Positions 12,287-23,575 of a stretch of 64,000 nt of DNA are shown here, in pieces. Source of the stretch: Paragordius varius (lineage: Eukaryota > Nematomorpha). Within the stretch, counting starts at the first letter, position 1, and the number at the start of each line of letters is the position of its first letter. Made by a program: the position numbers and the translations under genes. Below the pieces are notes generated by a model. It worked only from the letters and a program-made list of their open reading frames with translations, was not told the origin of the DNA and searched no databases. The stretch lies in assembly GCA_964247055.1 (NCBI GenBank), contig OZ176058.1:1054001-1118000 (forward strand). Reading direction: 5' to 3'.

Positions 12287-13010
12287 CTATAAAATGCATA
12301 CTAATATGTTTTACATCGATAGTTAACATTGGACATATGAAGCGAAAAATCCGATAAGCGAGAGCGTTTTTCTTAATTCTATATTTTTAAATCTAATGGA
12401 TAAAATAGCTCAAATTTTGTCTAGATGGTAAATGAATGTCCAAAAAATAAAGCACATTTTGAATTAAACACTTATATATCGCCATGTCATTCAAAACAGC
12501 TATTTTTAAATTTTTTGTTTTTTGAAAAATTACCATTTGAACCTTTATTCTTAAGATTTTAAAAACTAGAAATATAGGCTAAAGTAATTTTGATCCTTAA
12601 TAACCATTATGCAATAAATTTACAGTTATTATGCATTTTAGTACCCACTAGGTAATTGAAAATAATAATTTTTATTAAAAGGCAAACCAAAAGCTTTTTC
12701 AAAGAGTATTTTTAAATTTTTATATAAACCTTGTAATAAAATTTATAGAATTTTAATATTATTTTGTCTATGAAACTTTTTGATTTATTTACGGGTTAAA
12801 ATTTTGACCATAAAAAGCCAAATAACTTACAATAGATTTTAAATGACCATTTGAAAGAAATTTTGTTTTTTGACCTCTTTCGAATGATATATAATGCATG
12901 GCTCTATATCTATAAATTTTAATTTTGAAAATTTCCAGTTTAATGTTGAATCGGGGTTGAAAATTTTCGATAAACCTCATTAATAAAAAATTCCTAGGTG
13001 AGTTAGACCA
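12287..13010 (+). repeat. Left arm of a large inverted repeat (copy A)
   Basis: This 720-bp stretch recurs in reverse orientation at 16435-17100. Both outer ends carry a match of the type ATAAAATGCATACTAATATG, and both inner ends an A-rich CCTAGGTGAGTTAG-like stretch. Open frames in this arm are interrupted in the partner arms, so I do not call a gene. Confidence 0.7.
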
Positions 13011-13016
13011 ATTATA

Positions 13017-13292
13017 CAGTATAAATTAAAATTATACGGACAAAACGTAAAGTATATAGAATATTTTTTTCTAAAAGACAACCATACTTTTTAAATGTTG
13101 AATAATTAAATTTAACTCATGGTTTACTATTTCCAAAGTATAAAATAGAGTATTGGTAACATAATCAATTATATATTTTAGGCTTGATTAAATGGTATGA
13201 ATAGGATTTAAGTTTGAAAAACTATGGTCTTTTAGAAAAAAAAATTGTTTTTATATTTTTATGTTTTGTCCGTATAATTTCAGTTTGTACTC
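13017..13292. mobile_element. MITE family 1, copy
   Basis: Left end CAGTATAAATTAAAATTATA, right end a complement of the family terminus ending near TTTGTACT. Its left half matches the left half of the single element at 31565 in copy B. Confidence 0.7.
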
Positions 13293-13444
13293 TATTGTTT
13301 GACTATTTTTGTATTTTATTGAAATTATTTTTTACCTTACAAGAATGGCGATCAAAAGTCAAAATTCATTGTCGACTGTGTAGTATACAGTACAAATATG
13401 AAATATACAGTCTAAACATATAAAATATTTTGTGATTTTATATA

Positions 13445-13657
13445 TTGAAAATTGTCACATCAGAAAATATGGTTATTTTCGAAAATTTTGTTGTTAACCC
13501 TTTCTCTCTCTCTTTTAAGGTTATAACTAACCCTAAGTTTCTGACAACCCAAATTAATCTTCCCACAGCAAGAGCTCCAACTCCCCCTGGACATGTTTGC
13601 ATATGTTGGTCATTCGACCCCGTTGATTGTGTTTATCGAGATGAATCTAAAAAATGA
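13445..13657 (+). repeat. About 200-bp repeat with three copies, unclassified
   Basis: Related to 2505-2700 and 25985-26165. Shared points are a TATGGTTA start, an ACCCCTAAG-type stretch, CTCCCCC/TGGACATGTTTG and GTTGATTGT. The 70-codon frame here is only partly conserved in the others (stops in the copy at 2505), so coding status is doubtful. Duplication copy B lacks this member because of a deletion between MITEs. Confidence 0.5.
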
Positions 13658-13697
13658 TTTTTTTTTCTAACACACATCAAATAAATTTCAAAACTTA

Positions 13698-13977
13698 CAG
13701 TAAAACTTAAAATTTTAACGAACAAAACGTAAAAAAATAGACAAATATTTTTTTGAAGACATACATATTTTTTAAATCTTGATTTTTTTGAATATAACTC
13801 ATATCATTGTTTTAAACAACAAAGTATAAAATAGAGCTGTATATTGGTAACACAACCATTTCATGTAATGTTGTAAATAAATCAATTATATGAAATTTAA
13901 ATTTAAAAAAGGATGGTAGTGAAAAAAATTTTTGTCCTTATATTTTTACGTTGTCGGTATAATTTCAATGCTTACTT
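13698..13977. mobile_element. MITE family 1, copy
   Basis: Left end CAGTAAAACTTAAAATTTTA; right end TATAATTTCAATGCTTACT. Its right half matches the right half of the hybrid element at 31565-31880 in copy B. Confidence 0.7.
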
Positions 13978-14298
13978 GGCAAATATGGTGGTTTTTTCCT
14001 CATAAATCATAAGGAAATAATATAAATAAATGCGCAAAACATTTATATTAAAACTAACAAACTTTTCACGCGAAACTTATATCAATATTTTTTATCACTG
14101 ATATATTTGTTAGGCAAGCCATCGTTTTCCCAGAAAGGGGTTAAATGTGTATGGTTTTTCTTGTGTTTCTATTAAGGACGGGCCACGTTTCGCTTTACTC
14201 ATGGTTTAAATATGATTATTTTTTTAAAATGCAACAGATTTTTGCACCCAGCGCCAGAAATGCAAAGCTACGCCTCTGTTAATAAGCTATCAAAGATA

Positions 14299-14775
14299 CA
14301 GTAAAAATTGAAAATATACAGACAAAACAGAAGATTATTTTTTTTCTAAAAGACCTGATATTTTCAAATATAACTCATTGAACTACAATCAATTATGTAT
14401 TTTACGATTGTAATTAAATGAGGATAAATTAAGTTATAAAAAAGTATTTGTATTCTCGTAAAATTTATTAAATTCAAACTATATCCAAAATTTTCGATAC
14501 ATGATAGTATCTTTTTCAATGGATTAACTAAAATAAAACAAAAGAAAATAATAATAAGTGTAATTAAAGCAAAATTTGAAAAATATAATTATAAATTATG
14601 ATAACAAAAAATGGATATAGTTTGAATTTAATAAATTTTACGAGAATAAAAATTATAATTTTTACATAAAATATTCATTCTCGTTGACAATATTAATTAA
14701 AAAAGTATGGTTTTGTTTGAAAAAAAAATGCTTGCTTTTACATTTTACGTCTTGTCAATATATAAATTTTTACTG
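14299..14775. mobile_element. MITE family 1, copy carrying a nested element
   Basis: Ends CAGTAAAAATTGAAAATATA and its complement ending TTTTTACTG, with TA on both sides. It is enlarged to 477 bp by a second element at 14452-14647. Confidence 0.7.
14452..14647. mobile_element. Nested MITE with 35-bp inverted ends (ATTCTCGTAAAATTTATT)
   Basis: Nearly perfect inverted ends of about 35 bp starting ATTCTCGTAAAATTTATTAA; 196 bp in all. It lies inside a family 1 MITE and is absent from the matching place in copy B (about 34060), so it inserted after the duplication. Confidence 0.75.
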
Positions 14776-15002
14776 TAAATTTTTGAAATTTATCATGTGT
14801 ATGGTAAAAAAGGCTGCCGATCATGGGATCCTTTCTATGCGACCTACGAATAATAGTAAAAATTTTCAAATATACCATATATACGGAATCTATAATTTTA
14901 TATGCTAATTATGAAATTAATAGATTTGATATGAAACGAATTTAAATCCGAATACCATTTAAAATTGAAGAAACTAAATAGCAAATATTGGTTAAATAGT
15001 AT

Positions 15003-15357
15003 CGTAAAAATTAAAATAATACGGACAACGTAAAAATTTACAGACAAACATTTTTTCAAAAAGACTTAAATACTTTTTACCTAAATTTTTTGCATATAAA
15101 TTATTTGATTACAATTAAATAATATGTAATTAATTGGATATTGTTTACGCTGAAGTGTGATTGTATTATTATATATTAGCTGAATTTATTGAATATATGA
15201 TAATGTAATTAATTGTGTTACCAATTTATATCTCTATTTCCTACTTTATAATTTACAATGATTTATATTAAAAATAGATACTTGAAAAGTATGGTTCTCT
15301 TTTAAAATTGCCTTAATTACGTTTTGTCCGTATATAATTTTCAAGTATACATACTGT
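15003..15357. mobile_element. MITE family 1, diverged copy
   Basis: Both terminal repeats are recognisable (GTAAAAATTAAAATAATACG at left, ACGTTTTGTCCGTATATAAT at right). The terminal C of the left end is lost. Confidence 0.6.
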
Positions 15358-15663
15358 ACTGATTTTGTGTTCTTATGGATTTAAATTTCAATAAATATTT
15401 ATAAATACCCATATAATTTTTCGCCGATTTTAGTCAAAATGCAGTCAGGTAAGTCATATTTGTTGGGCACCCCTTATGTTATTAATCAATTCGCTTTTCA
15501 CATATAAAATGAAAATTGAAATTATACGGGCAAAAGGTAAAAATATATGGACAAATATTTTTTTCCAAAACAGCTTTCCTTTTTAAATTACTTAAATTTC
15601 ATATATATTGTAAATAGATGTAATCTGTAACCATAATCACTTTTACATCGCAACTAAATAATT

Positions 15664-15939
15664 ATAGTAAAAATTGAAAGTATACGGAGAAAACGTAAAA
15701 TAGAAAGACAAATATTTATTTTCAAAAAACGCCATAGTTTTAAAAACGTTAATTTTTGTCATATAAGCTATTTAGTTACAATTGTAAAATAAGAATTGAT
15801 TTTGTTAGTAACATATATCTCTATTTCAGACTTGGATATTTTAAACAATGAGTTATATTGATATAAATATAGATTTTAAAAAGTATGGTTGTCTTTTAAA
15901 AAAAAAATTGTCTTTATAATTTTACGTCAGTTTTTACTG
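15664..15939. mobile_element. MITE family 1, copy
   Basis: Left end AGTAAAAATTGAAAGTATAC, right end CAGTTTTTACTG with TA after it. The copy B counterpart is 34906-35155. Confidence 0.7.
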
Positions 15940-16052
15940 TAAATTTAAACTGGTCCTTAATGATATGATATGTGAAAATATCACTAATACCATTATTTAT
16001 GCTTGTTAGCACTTATCAGCACAAAACAGCTATTTGACTTGGTGCTTTTATA

Positions 16053-16316
16053 TACCATTTACAGTTCAAATTCATTCTTGAGCAATTCAAATTCACCCTA
16101 AAATAAATTATATTTTTTTTGATTATAAATTATATATATTTTTTAATTTTTAAAAAAATAATATGTTTAAAATTTAAATAATATTGAAAAAATTATAGAC
16201 TATGCCATTAAGTTATATTTAATATTGTTGATGAGTTATATTAGTCCGAAAACACATAATTTATTTTTAGGGTGAATTTGAATTGTTTAAGGGTGAGTTG
16301 GAATATTAAACGGTAT
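16053..16316. mobile_element. MITE family 3 (CCATTTACAATTCAAATTC ends), copy
   Basis: Family description: 230-390 bp, inverted ends ATACCATTTACAATTCAAAT, flanked by TA or TATA. The ends contain a variable number of about 20-21-bp units (AATTCAAATTCACCCTTGA), and the core carries a conserved TTATTATTTTTTCAGTATT stretch. No coding capacity. This member has about two units per end and is absent from duplication copy B. Confidence 0.75.
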
Positions 16317-16434
16317 ATATTGATTTCAAGTATATACATTAAAAGAACATATTTTTGCATAAACTATACAGTAAACACACATTTCGACTTTTTTAACTTT
16401 TAGTTAATTATAGTTTACACATATAGTATATCTG

Positions 16435-17100
16435 AAAAGAAAATTAGGCTAACACCTAAGAATTTTTTTAATAGGATTTATTGATGATATTTAGCTCCGA
16501 TTTAACATTAACTCCGAATTTTCAAAATTTACTTTTAAATATAGAGCCATGTATTTTATTTCATTCGAAAGAGCGCGAAAAATTCTTGTATGATATTTAG
16601 TCATTTAAATCAAGTTATTTGGGTTTATATGGTCAAAGTTTTAAACCCATAAATAAATCGAAAATTTTACAGACAAACTAATTTAATTCTCATTTAAATT
16701 ATTTTAATATAATCATTAGGGTTAGATTAGTAAATATTTCAAAAAAAATAAAAGACTTTTGGGTTGTTTTTTTAATAAAAAATTAAAATTAATTTATCTA
16801 GTGAATACTTAAATGCATAGTTATAACTGTAAATTCATTACATAATGGTTATAGAAGATCAAAAATACATTAACCTTTATTTCTAGTCTTTAAACTTTTA
16901 AACTTTTAGCTGTCTAAAGAAAATAATTTTAATTATCATTTTTGATCATTCATTTCTTTCTAGAAAAGTTTGAGCTATTTTCATCCATTAGTTTTATAAA
17001 TATATCAATTAAAAATGCTGTCGCTTCGTGCGTTTGTCGCTTTCAATGTCCAATATTAACTATGGATGTAAAACATATTAATATGTATTTTATAAAGTTT
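16435..17100 (-). repeat. Right arm of a large inverted repeat (copy A)
   Basis: Reverse-orientation partner of 12287-13010. Paired stretches include CGCTTCGTGCGTTTGTCGC at 17023 against GCGAAAAATCCGATAAGCGA near 12341, and CATTCGAAAGAGCGCGAAAA at 16562 against a GACCTCTTTCGAATGA stretch near 12872. Confidence 0.7.
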
Positions 17101-17727
17101 TCAGTTTCAAATGTCTATTTCAAATGAGGATTTGTTTAATTTCAAAGAAAAACATTTTTTAGTGTAATTTTGATAAAGAGAGCGCATAATCAGATATAAA
17201 TAAAATTATTTAGGTAAAATCACATTTTTACTGTTAAAATGATAGTCAATATCAGAAAATGCCAAAAACTGGAGTAAAATTTGTTGTTAGTGTTATTATA
17301 AAAATAATTGATGTTACCAATTTACATCTCTATTTTTCATTTTGCACAATGACATATGGTTATATAATATAATCATAATTTTAACATAGTTTTATTATTG
17401 CAATTATAATTTAACTAAAATTGAATGAATTTTTTAGGTAAATTTTCGATTATTACAAATTTTTGTCAAACGTAAAAAATAAATATAAAAATTAAATTAT
17501 AAAAAAAATTTTAATATAATTGTTAACGGAAAAAAATATTTTTGTCTTTTATTGTTTACCGTTGAAGTTATATTTGTTGGATTGATAATGTTTTGTTTCT
17601 TAATATGGATAAATCCGTTAAATAATATATATGAACAACTAAACTGCGAATTGATAGGAAACTTAAACTGAAATTAAATTTAAAACTGAAAATACTAAAT
17701 AACATGTGAATCTCTTTGTGAATTATT

Positions 17728-17830
17728 ATACAGTTATTTAGCCTTTATTTTATCAAAAATTTATTTTCTTTCGTTAAATGAGTATAAATATTTGTCATGG
17801 ATAAAACAAGAGCTCTATGGTTTAACAAAT
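17728..17830. mobile_element. MITE family 4 (CAGTCATGT ends), partial copy
   Basis: Matches the left half of the element at 18521, including TTTATTTTATCAAAAATTTA and the ACAAGAGCTCTATGGT stretch. The right half is missing. Confidence 0.55.
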
Positions 17831-18520
17831 TCATCAAAAAAGCATATGCGATTACTATTGACAAAGGGTTAGACATATAACTTAGTATTTTCAGTAAAAA
17901 AATTAAGTTTCCAGTTAAATTTAATATCATTCTGAAGTTTCATTTCGTTTATATCATTCATTATTTTACGGATTTAACACATTTATTATTTATTTTTTGT
18001 CTATATAATTTTAATTTTTTACTGTATAGATTAATTTTATTTTACATATCTTTGGGTGTGAAACAATACAAAAAAGTAATTAAGTTTTAGAATGTGATAT
18101 ATGTAATTTTAAAGGTTATAAAATACCATAATTTTATTATTGGATAAAAAAGGAAATTGTGTAAAGCCAAAAATTAATGTATAAGACTAACGGAAGAGGT
18201 ATTTGCAATTGGTTGATTTACGTTAAATTTTAAACTCCCTTCTAAAATACATTAATTACATATTTTTTGAATGTTTTAACTGTATTTAAAAATAATGAGA
18301 AATAATATTTAGTTATGATTTTCAAATATACCTATGTACTTCTATGGATATATTAAAAAGCCTCCATCTTCTTATTATAGGATTTCACGCCATTTTTAAT
18401 TATGTAATCGAGCATATCAAATAGAAAAATTTAATATTTGCCAACATAAATGTTACATTATCAAATGCGTAAACTAGCCATGTGATAAGAAGTTTGCGGT
18501 TAAAATTACCAAAAATAGTG

Positions 18521-18737
18521 CAGTCATGTATCGTTTATTTTATCAAAAATTTATTTTTTTTCGTTAAATGGGTATAAATATTTGGTAAAGAATGAAAAAA
18601 ACAAGAGCTCTATGGTAATTCTTATACTTTTTTAATGAATATGGTATTGTTAATACCATAGAGTTCTCGTTTTTTCCTTCTTTACCAAATTATTTAACAA
18701 GAAAAATAAATTCTATAAAATAAAGGAAACATGACTG
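18521..18737. mobile_element. MITE family 4 (CAGTCATGT ends), copy
   Basis: Inverted ends CAGTCATGTATCGTTTATTT and complement ending AAACATGACTG, followed by TA; the two halves pair almost throughout. Copy B keeps the uninterrupted site at about 37858 (AAAAATAGTAGTATAGC), so this is a post-duplication insertion. Confidence 0.8.
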
Positions 18738-18879
18738 TAATGTGATTTTAAGAAACGCATTTAATATATAAAATAATCGATTGCAGTCCAATCTGAAAAG
18801 TTTTACAGGTATCAATCATACAGCCTATCGGCTATATCGAACCTTAATCTTCGAAATCCAGCATGTATATCCTAAAGTA

Positions 18880-19155
18880 TAGTAAAAATTGAAATTATAC
18901 GGACAAAACGTAAATTATAAGAACAAATATTTTTTTAAAGACAACTATGCTTTTTAAATCTTAAATTTTAATATATTGTTTGTACTAAACTGCAAATCAT
19001 ATAGAATATGTTACCAATAAACATTTCCTCATATATTATATTTGAAAAAAGAGGTTATATTTAAAATTAAGTTTCAAAAAGTATGGTTGTCTTTTAGAAA
19101 AAAATATTTGCCTTTATATTTTTACGTTTTGTCCGTATAATTTCAGTTCATACTG
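18880..19155. mobile_element. MITE family 1, copy
   Basis: Left AGTAAAAATTGAAATTATAC, right CCGTATAATTTCAGTTCATA ending CTG. Shared with copy B at 38002, so older than the duplication. Confidence 0.75.
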
Positions 19156-20120
19156 AAAATTCTAATATATGGATATTTAACTGGCTGCCCGCAAAGAAAT
19201 TGTGAATCCATAATTTACAAATGTATGATCATAATATTTTAGTAAAATCGATAAATCTTTTACAAATAATTTTCTAAGTAAGCCTATCCAATCGGCAAAA
19301 ACTAGAAAATATTGTTATATTATGTTTGCATCATTTTACAGAAAAATGTTTATTTGAAATCTTAAATTACAAAACTTGAAAATATTTAAGGACAAATATT
19401 TTTTTCACAAAGACAACCATATTTTAATCTTGATTTTTCGAATATAACTCATTGTTTTAGACTACAAAATATAATAAAGAAATGCAATTGGTAACACTTA
19501 TGTGTTTCACGATTCTAAATTGTTTTTTACAGGATTAATTAAGGTTTAAAAAGTATGGTTGTCTTTTGAAAAAAATGGTCTTTATATTTAAACATTTTTT
19601 CAGTATAATTTCAATTTTAATGTATATTTGAAATGCCTGAAAAGCCATTTTATCAGACGTCCCTCTGCCTTAAAACATGGAAAACATAAACTTTGCATAA
19701 ATTTAAATGCTCATTTTAGTTGTTTTTTTAAAGTTTACACTATGACCCCTATAATGCACCCCTTAACTATTATAACCTCTCATAACATTTGTAAATACAA
19801 TAAAAATTGAATTTATACAATAAAGCCTATCTCATTTTAATATAACTACAAATTCAGGTGTATTGGATTTGAATGCGATTAATTATAAGATTTCTTAAAA
19901 TAATTTATAATAAAATAAAATGTTTTTGTCTTATTAAACAATTTATAAGTGTTTCGGTAGTTAAATATAGTATTATATGGAAATTCGTATTGTAGACATA
20001 TTTTTTTTTCAAAAGACAATTATAGGTTTCAACTGACAGATGATCTCTATTTTTTCCAACGCAAACATGAATGATGAGTCACAAAAGCAAGTTAAATATG
20101 GTCTTTTTAAACCGATATTA

Positions 20121-20402
20121 CATTAAAGCTTAATATTATACGGACAAAACGTAAAAATATAAAGACAAATATTTTTTTCCAAAAGAAACCATACTTTTTA
20201 AAATTTGATTTTTTTAACTATAAATCATTGTTTTAAACAACAAAGTATAATATATAAATGTAAATGGTAACAATCGATTATATATATAATAGTAAATAAA
20301 TCATTTATGAGAAAATTTAAATTTAATAAGTATGGTTGTCTTTTAGAAAAAATATGTCTTTATATTTTTACGTTTTGTCCGTATAATATCAGTTTTTACT
20401 AT
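20121..20402. mobile_element. MITE family 1, copy
   Basis: Shared with copy B at 39315-39597 and about 95% alike by eye. It lies in the best-conserved block of the duplication. Confidence 0.75.
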
Positions 20403-20966
20403 ATTAGTCTTTTAGTTATTATGTTTTATGTTATTCTAATTTAAATGTTTACTGTTATAAGCTTGTTTCTGTTCTGTTCCGATGTTCCAAAATATGATAT
20501 TAGGTTTTAAGGAACAGTGACAGGCTGAATAAATTTATAAAATGTGATAATGTTTAGTAAATATTAAAAAAATTAAATTTAGTTATTGAAATATATGTTC
20601 GTATAATGTAGTATGAAAAATTATTTATTTATAACTTTTATCACTGGGATGTAAAAAATTTCAAAAAATTGATTGGGATTACATATTAATATAGACAAAA
20701 CGTAAAAATTTAAAGACGATAGCCTGAAAGATTTTTTAAGATGATTATTTACATTTCTTACCATAATATATCTATTTGTTTCTCTACTATTAACAATTAA
20801 AAAAATTTAAAGAAAAAAAATGGTGGCAAAAGAGTTTGAGATTAGGTTTTTTTACAATTTTATTTCGAATTTTTTTGAAGCATGCAAAAAAGGGTAAAGA
20901 AAGTATAATTCAAAATTCGGCTTAATAACCTAAAAATAATATATAGTCAAATTTTTGTTGGATACA

Positions 20967-21161
20967 CAGTAAAATCTGAATTATACGGAAACGTTACATA
21001 ATTTTTTTTCTAACCTACCCTCTTAAAATCATTTAAAAATAATCGTAAAATATGTAATTGATTGTATAATATTAATATACATATCTATTTTACTTTGTTA
21101 AAACAATGAGTTATATTTAAAAAAATCAAGCTTTAATAAGCATGGTTGTCAATTTTTACTG
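20967..21161. mobile_element. MITE family 1, deleted copy followed by partial copies
   Basis: A short version (CAGTAAAATCTGAATTATAC to TTTTTACTG) with internal loss. To its right, up to about 21740, three or four right-end fragments of the family are stacked in one orientation (each with GTTTAAAACAATGAGTTA and TTTTTACTGTAA), as if multiplied by tandem duplication. Confidence 0.6.

Positions 21162-21163
<2 letters not shown>

Positions 21164-21193
<30 letters not shown>
21164..21193. repeat. (TA)n microsatellite
   Basis: About 15 TA units directly next to the TA target of a MITE. Confidence 0.85.
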
Positions 21194-21195
<2 letters not shown>

Positions 21196-22132
21196 ATTTT
21201 TTCACTTTGTTGTTTAAAACAATGAGTTATATCTAAAAAATCATGACTTAAAAAGTATGGTTATCTTTTGAAAAAATAATTCTTTAAATTTTTACATTTT
21301 GTTCGTATAATTTCAATTTTTACTGTAACACACTTTTAAATAATCTTCATATGTTTACATTTTTTTCGTATAATTCAAATTTTAACTGTAATATACATCT
21401 CTATTTTACACTTTGTTGTTTAAAATAATGGTTATATTTAAAAAAAATCAAGATTTAAAAAATATGGTTGTCTTTAAAAAAAACATTTGTCTTTTTTTAC
21501 ATTTTGTTCGCATAATTTCAACGTAAACATCACACTTTGTTGTTTAAAACAATGAGTTAATTTAAAAAATATTTAAGTATGATTGTCTTTTGAAAAAAAT
21601 CTTTATATTTTTGATTTTGTTCGTATATGTTCAATTTTTACTGTAATATACATCCTTATTTTTTACTTTTTAAATCAATGATATATATATAATGAAATTG
21701 TTTTTAAATTATTACATTTTGTTCGCATAATTTAAATTTTTACTTAAAATCATGTGAATTTGGATATGTACTGCATATTTTTTTATATTGAATTTATAAT
21801 AGATGTATATCGACCAAAAATTATATCCTAGAAAGAGAATAAAACTTTTTTAAAATGCGGATGAGTATGTATAAACATTATTTTTTAACAATTATATATA
21901 GAAAAATTTATAAAACCACATTTAATATATATAAATTAAAGTTTACGCATTTAAAAAATTTAATAATAACAAAAGATAGAGTAATTATAGATAAGTATTT
22001 TAAAAAATTTTTCCTAATTTATATCTGTTTAAAATACACCATCTTGATATTGACAATTTTTATATGTGAAAATATAATGTAATTGCGGATAAACTATATT
22101 TACAGTTACTAATTTTTGAGTATGTTTTTAGA

Positions 22133-22395
22133 CAGTTAAAATTGAAATTATAATGACAAAACATAAATATGAAAACAAATATTTTAAAAGAGAACCATAA
22201 TTTTTGAATCTTGATTTTTTTATATAACTCATTGAGTATAAAATATAGCAATTGGTAACACAATTAATTATGTATTTTATAATTTTTAAATCATTTATAC
22301 GAGATATATTTAAATTTAAAAAAGCATGGTTGTCTTTTTAGTAAAATAACTATTCTCTTTATATAACGTTTGTCCGTAAAATTTTAATTTTTACT
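22133..22395. mobile_element. MITE family 1, copy
   Basis: Left end CAGTTAAAATTGAAATTATA, right end TTTTAATTTTTACTG followed by TA. Confidence 0.65.
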
Positions 22396-22550
22396 GTAAT
22401 GCGCCTCAAAAATTATATAATTCCTTTTTGTGGCAATTTCGTAGTATAATTAAAGTATAATTATACAGATGAAAAGTTACAACATTAAGTAACATATTTT
22501 TTTAAAAATTGGTTTTTTTTCTCACAAATTATGTATGAAACAAATAATGA

Positions 22551-22782
22551 ATACCATTTACAATTCAAATTCACCCTTAAATAATTCAAATTCATCCTAA
22601 AATAAAATTATGTGTGTTCGGGCAAATATTCCATCATTAATAATATCTTAGATAGTTTAGTTTCAGCATTATATAAAACTGATCATATTATAAAAATATT
22701 AAAAAATATTTTTTAATCCTAAAAAAACACATAATTTATTAGGGTTAATTTGAGTTGTTTGAGAATGTTTGGATATGGTATT
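22551..22782. mobile_element. MITE family 3, diverged copy
   Basis: Left end ATACCATTTACAATTCAAAT with two units; the right end is eroded (TTGTTTGAGAATGTTTGGAT). Confidence 0.6.
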
Positions 22783-22849
22783 TACTCAATATTAATAATA
22801 GTTAATTTTTTTTAAAAAAATAACATATTTTTTTATCTTTTAGCTTGTA

Positions 22850-23112
22850 CAGTAAAAATTGATACTTTATGTAGCAAAGGTAAAATTATAAAGATAAGTT
22901 TTTTAAAAAAATTTTATACTTCTTAAACCTTAAATTATGGCATAAATATTATTTAAATACAATCGTTAAATATATAATTGATGATGTTACTTATATATAT
23001 CTCTAATTACTTTTCAGTTTTAAAACAATATAAAAAATTAAGATTTAAAAAATATGGATGTATTTTGGAAAAAATATATATCTTTATATATGTTTTGTTC
23101 GTATTTTTGCTG
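22850..23112. mobile_element. MITE family 1, diverged copy
   Basis: Left end CAGTAAAAATTGATACTTTA; right end TTCGTATTTTTGCTG. Confidence 0.55.
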
Positions 23113-23575
23113 TACCTTTTGTCCATATAATAATTTAATATTTTCAAGTTTATCTTATTTGAAATATTTGGGGGCAAAAAATTAGGTGTTGAAGTGTTTG
23201 TAATTCCATGTTAAACCATTGATATTTCAGATATATATTTTACTATCGTAATTAAATGTACTATATAAAAAAATAAAGGTTTATAAAAGTAGGTTTTCTT
23301 TTGATTAAAAAGGCATTGGTCCATATTTTATGTTTTGTCCGTACAATTTGTATGATTTTTTAATTTTTTTAATTTTTAAATAGGAACAGAAATATACTGG
23401 CAAACATTAAATCATATATAAAAAAATTGTAATTAAAAAATATTCAAGGTCGTTTCAAATAAATTATTCGTATTTATATTTTTACGATTTGTCCGTATAA
23501 TTTGAATTTTTACTTTGATTTATTTTGGATTTAATAGATTAAGTAAAGCCAAAAATTTATGATAAGAGCTAGGGT

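Larger units (their letters stand above)
2060..23575 (+). repeat. Segmental duplication, copy A
   Basis: A direct repeat of 25,550-42,185. Landmarks in the same order in both: a hAT-like element (2254 / 25733), a CAGTATGA MITE (2949 / 26420), a phrase at 8098 / 27785 (CAACTCTGCCTCTATCGCTG), a LINE fragment (11155 / 29735), inverted arms (12287 / 30861 and 16435 / 35632), a block at 15430 / 34640, and one at 20030 / 39210. Copy A is about 5 kb longer, mostly through the 4.1-kb palindromic element. Similarity by eye ranges from about 95% (2700-3350, 20030-20960) to far less elsewhere. I see no host gene in it. Confidence 0.85.

Noticed and set aside
12789-12980. 63-codon frame MRFIENFQPRFNIK... 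in an inverted arm
   Set aside because: It looked protein-like, but the three related arms carry stops, so conservation is at the DNA level only.
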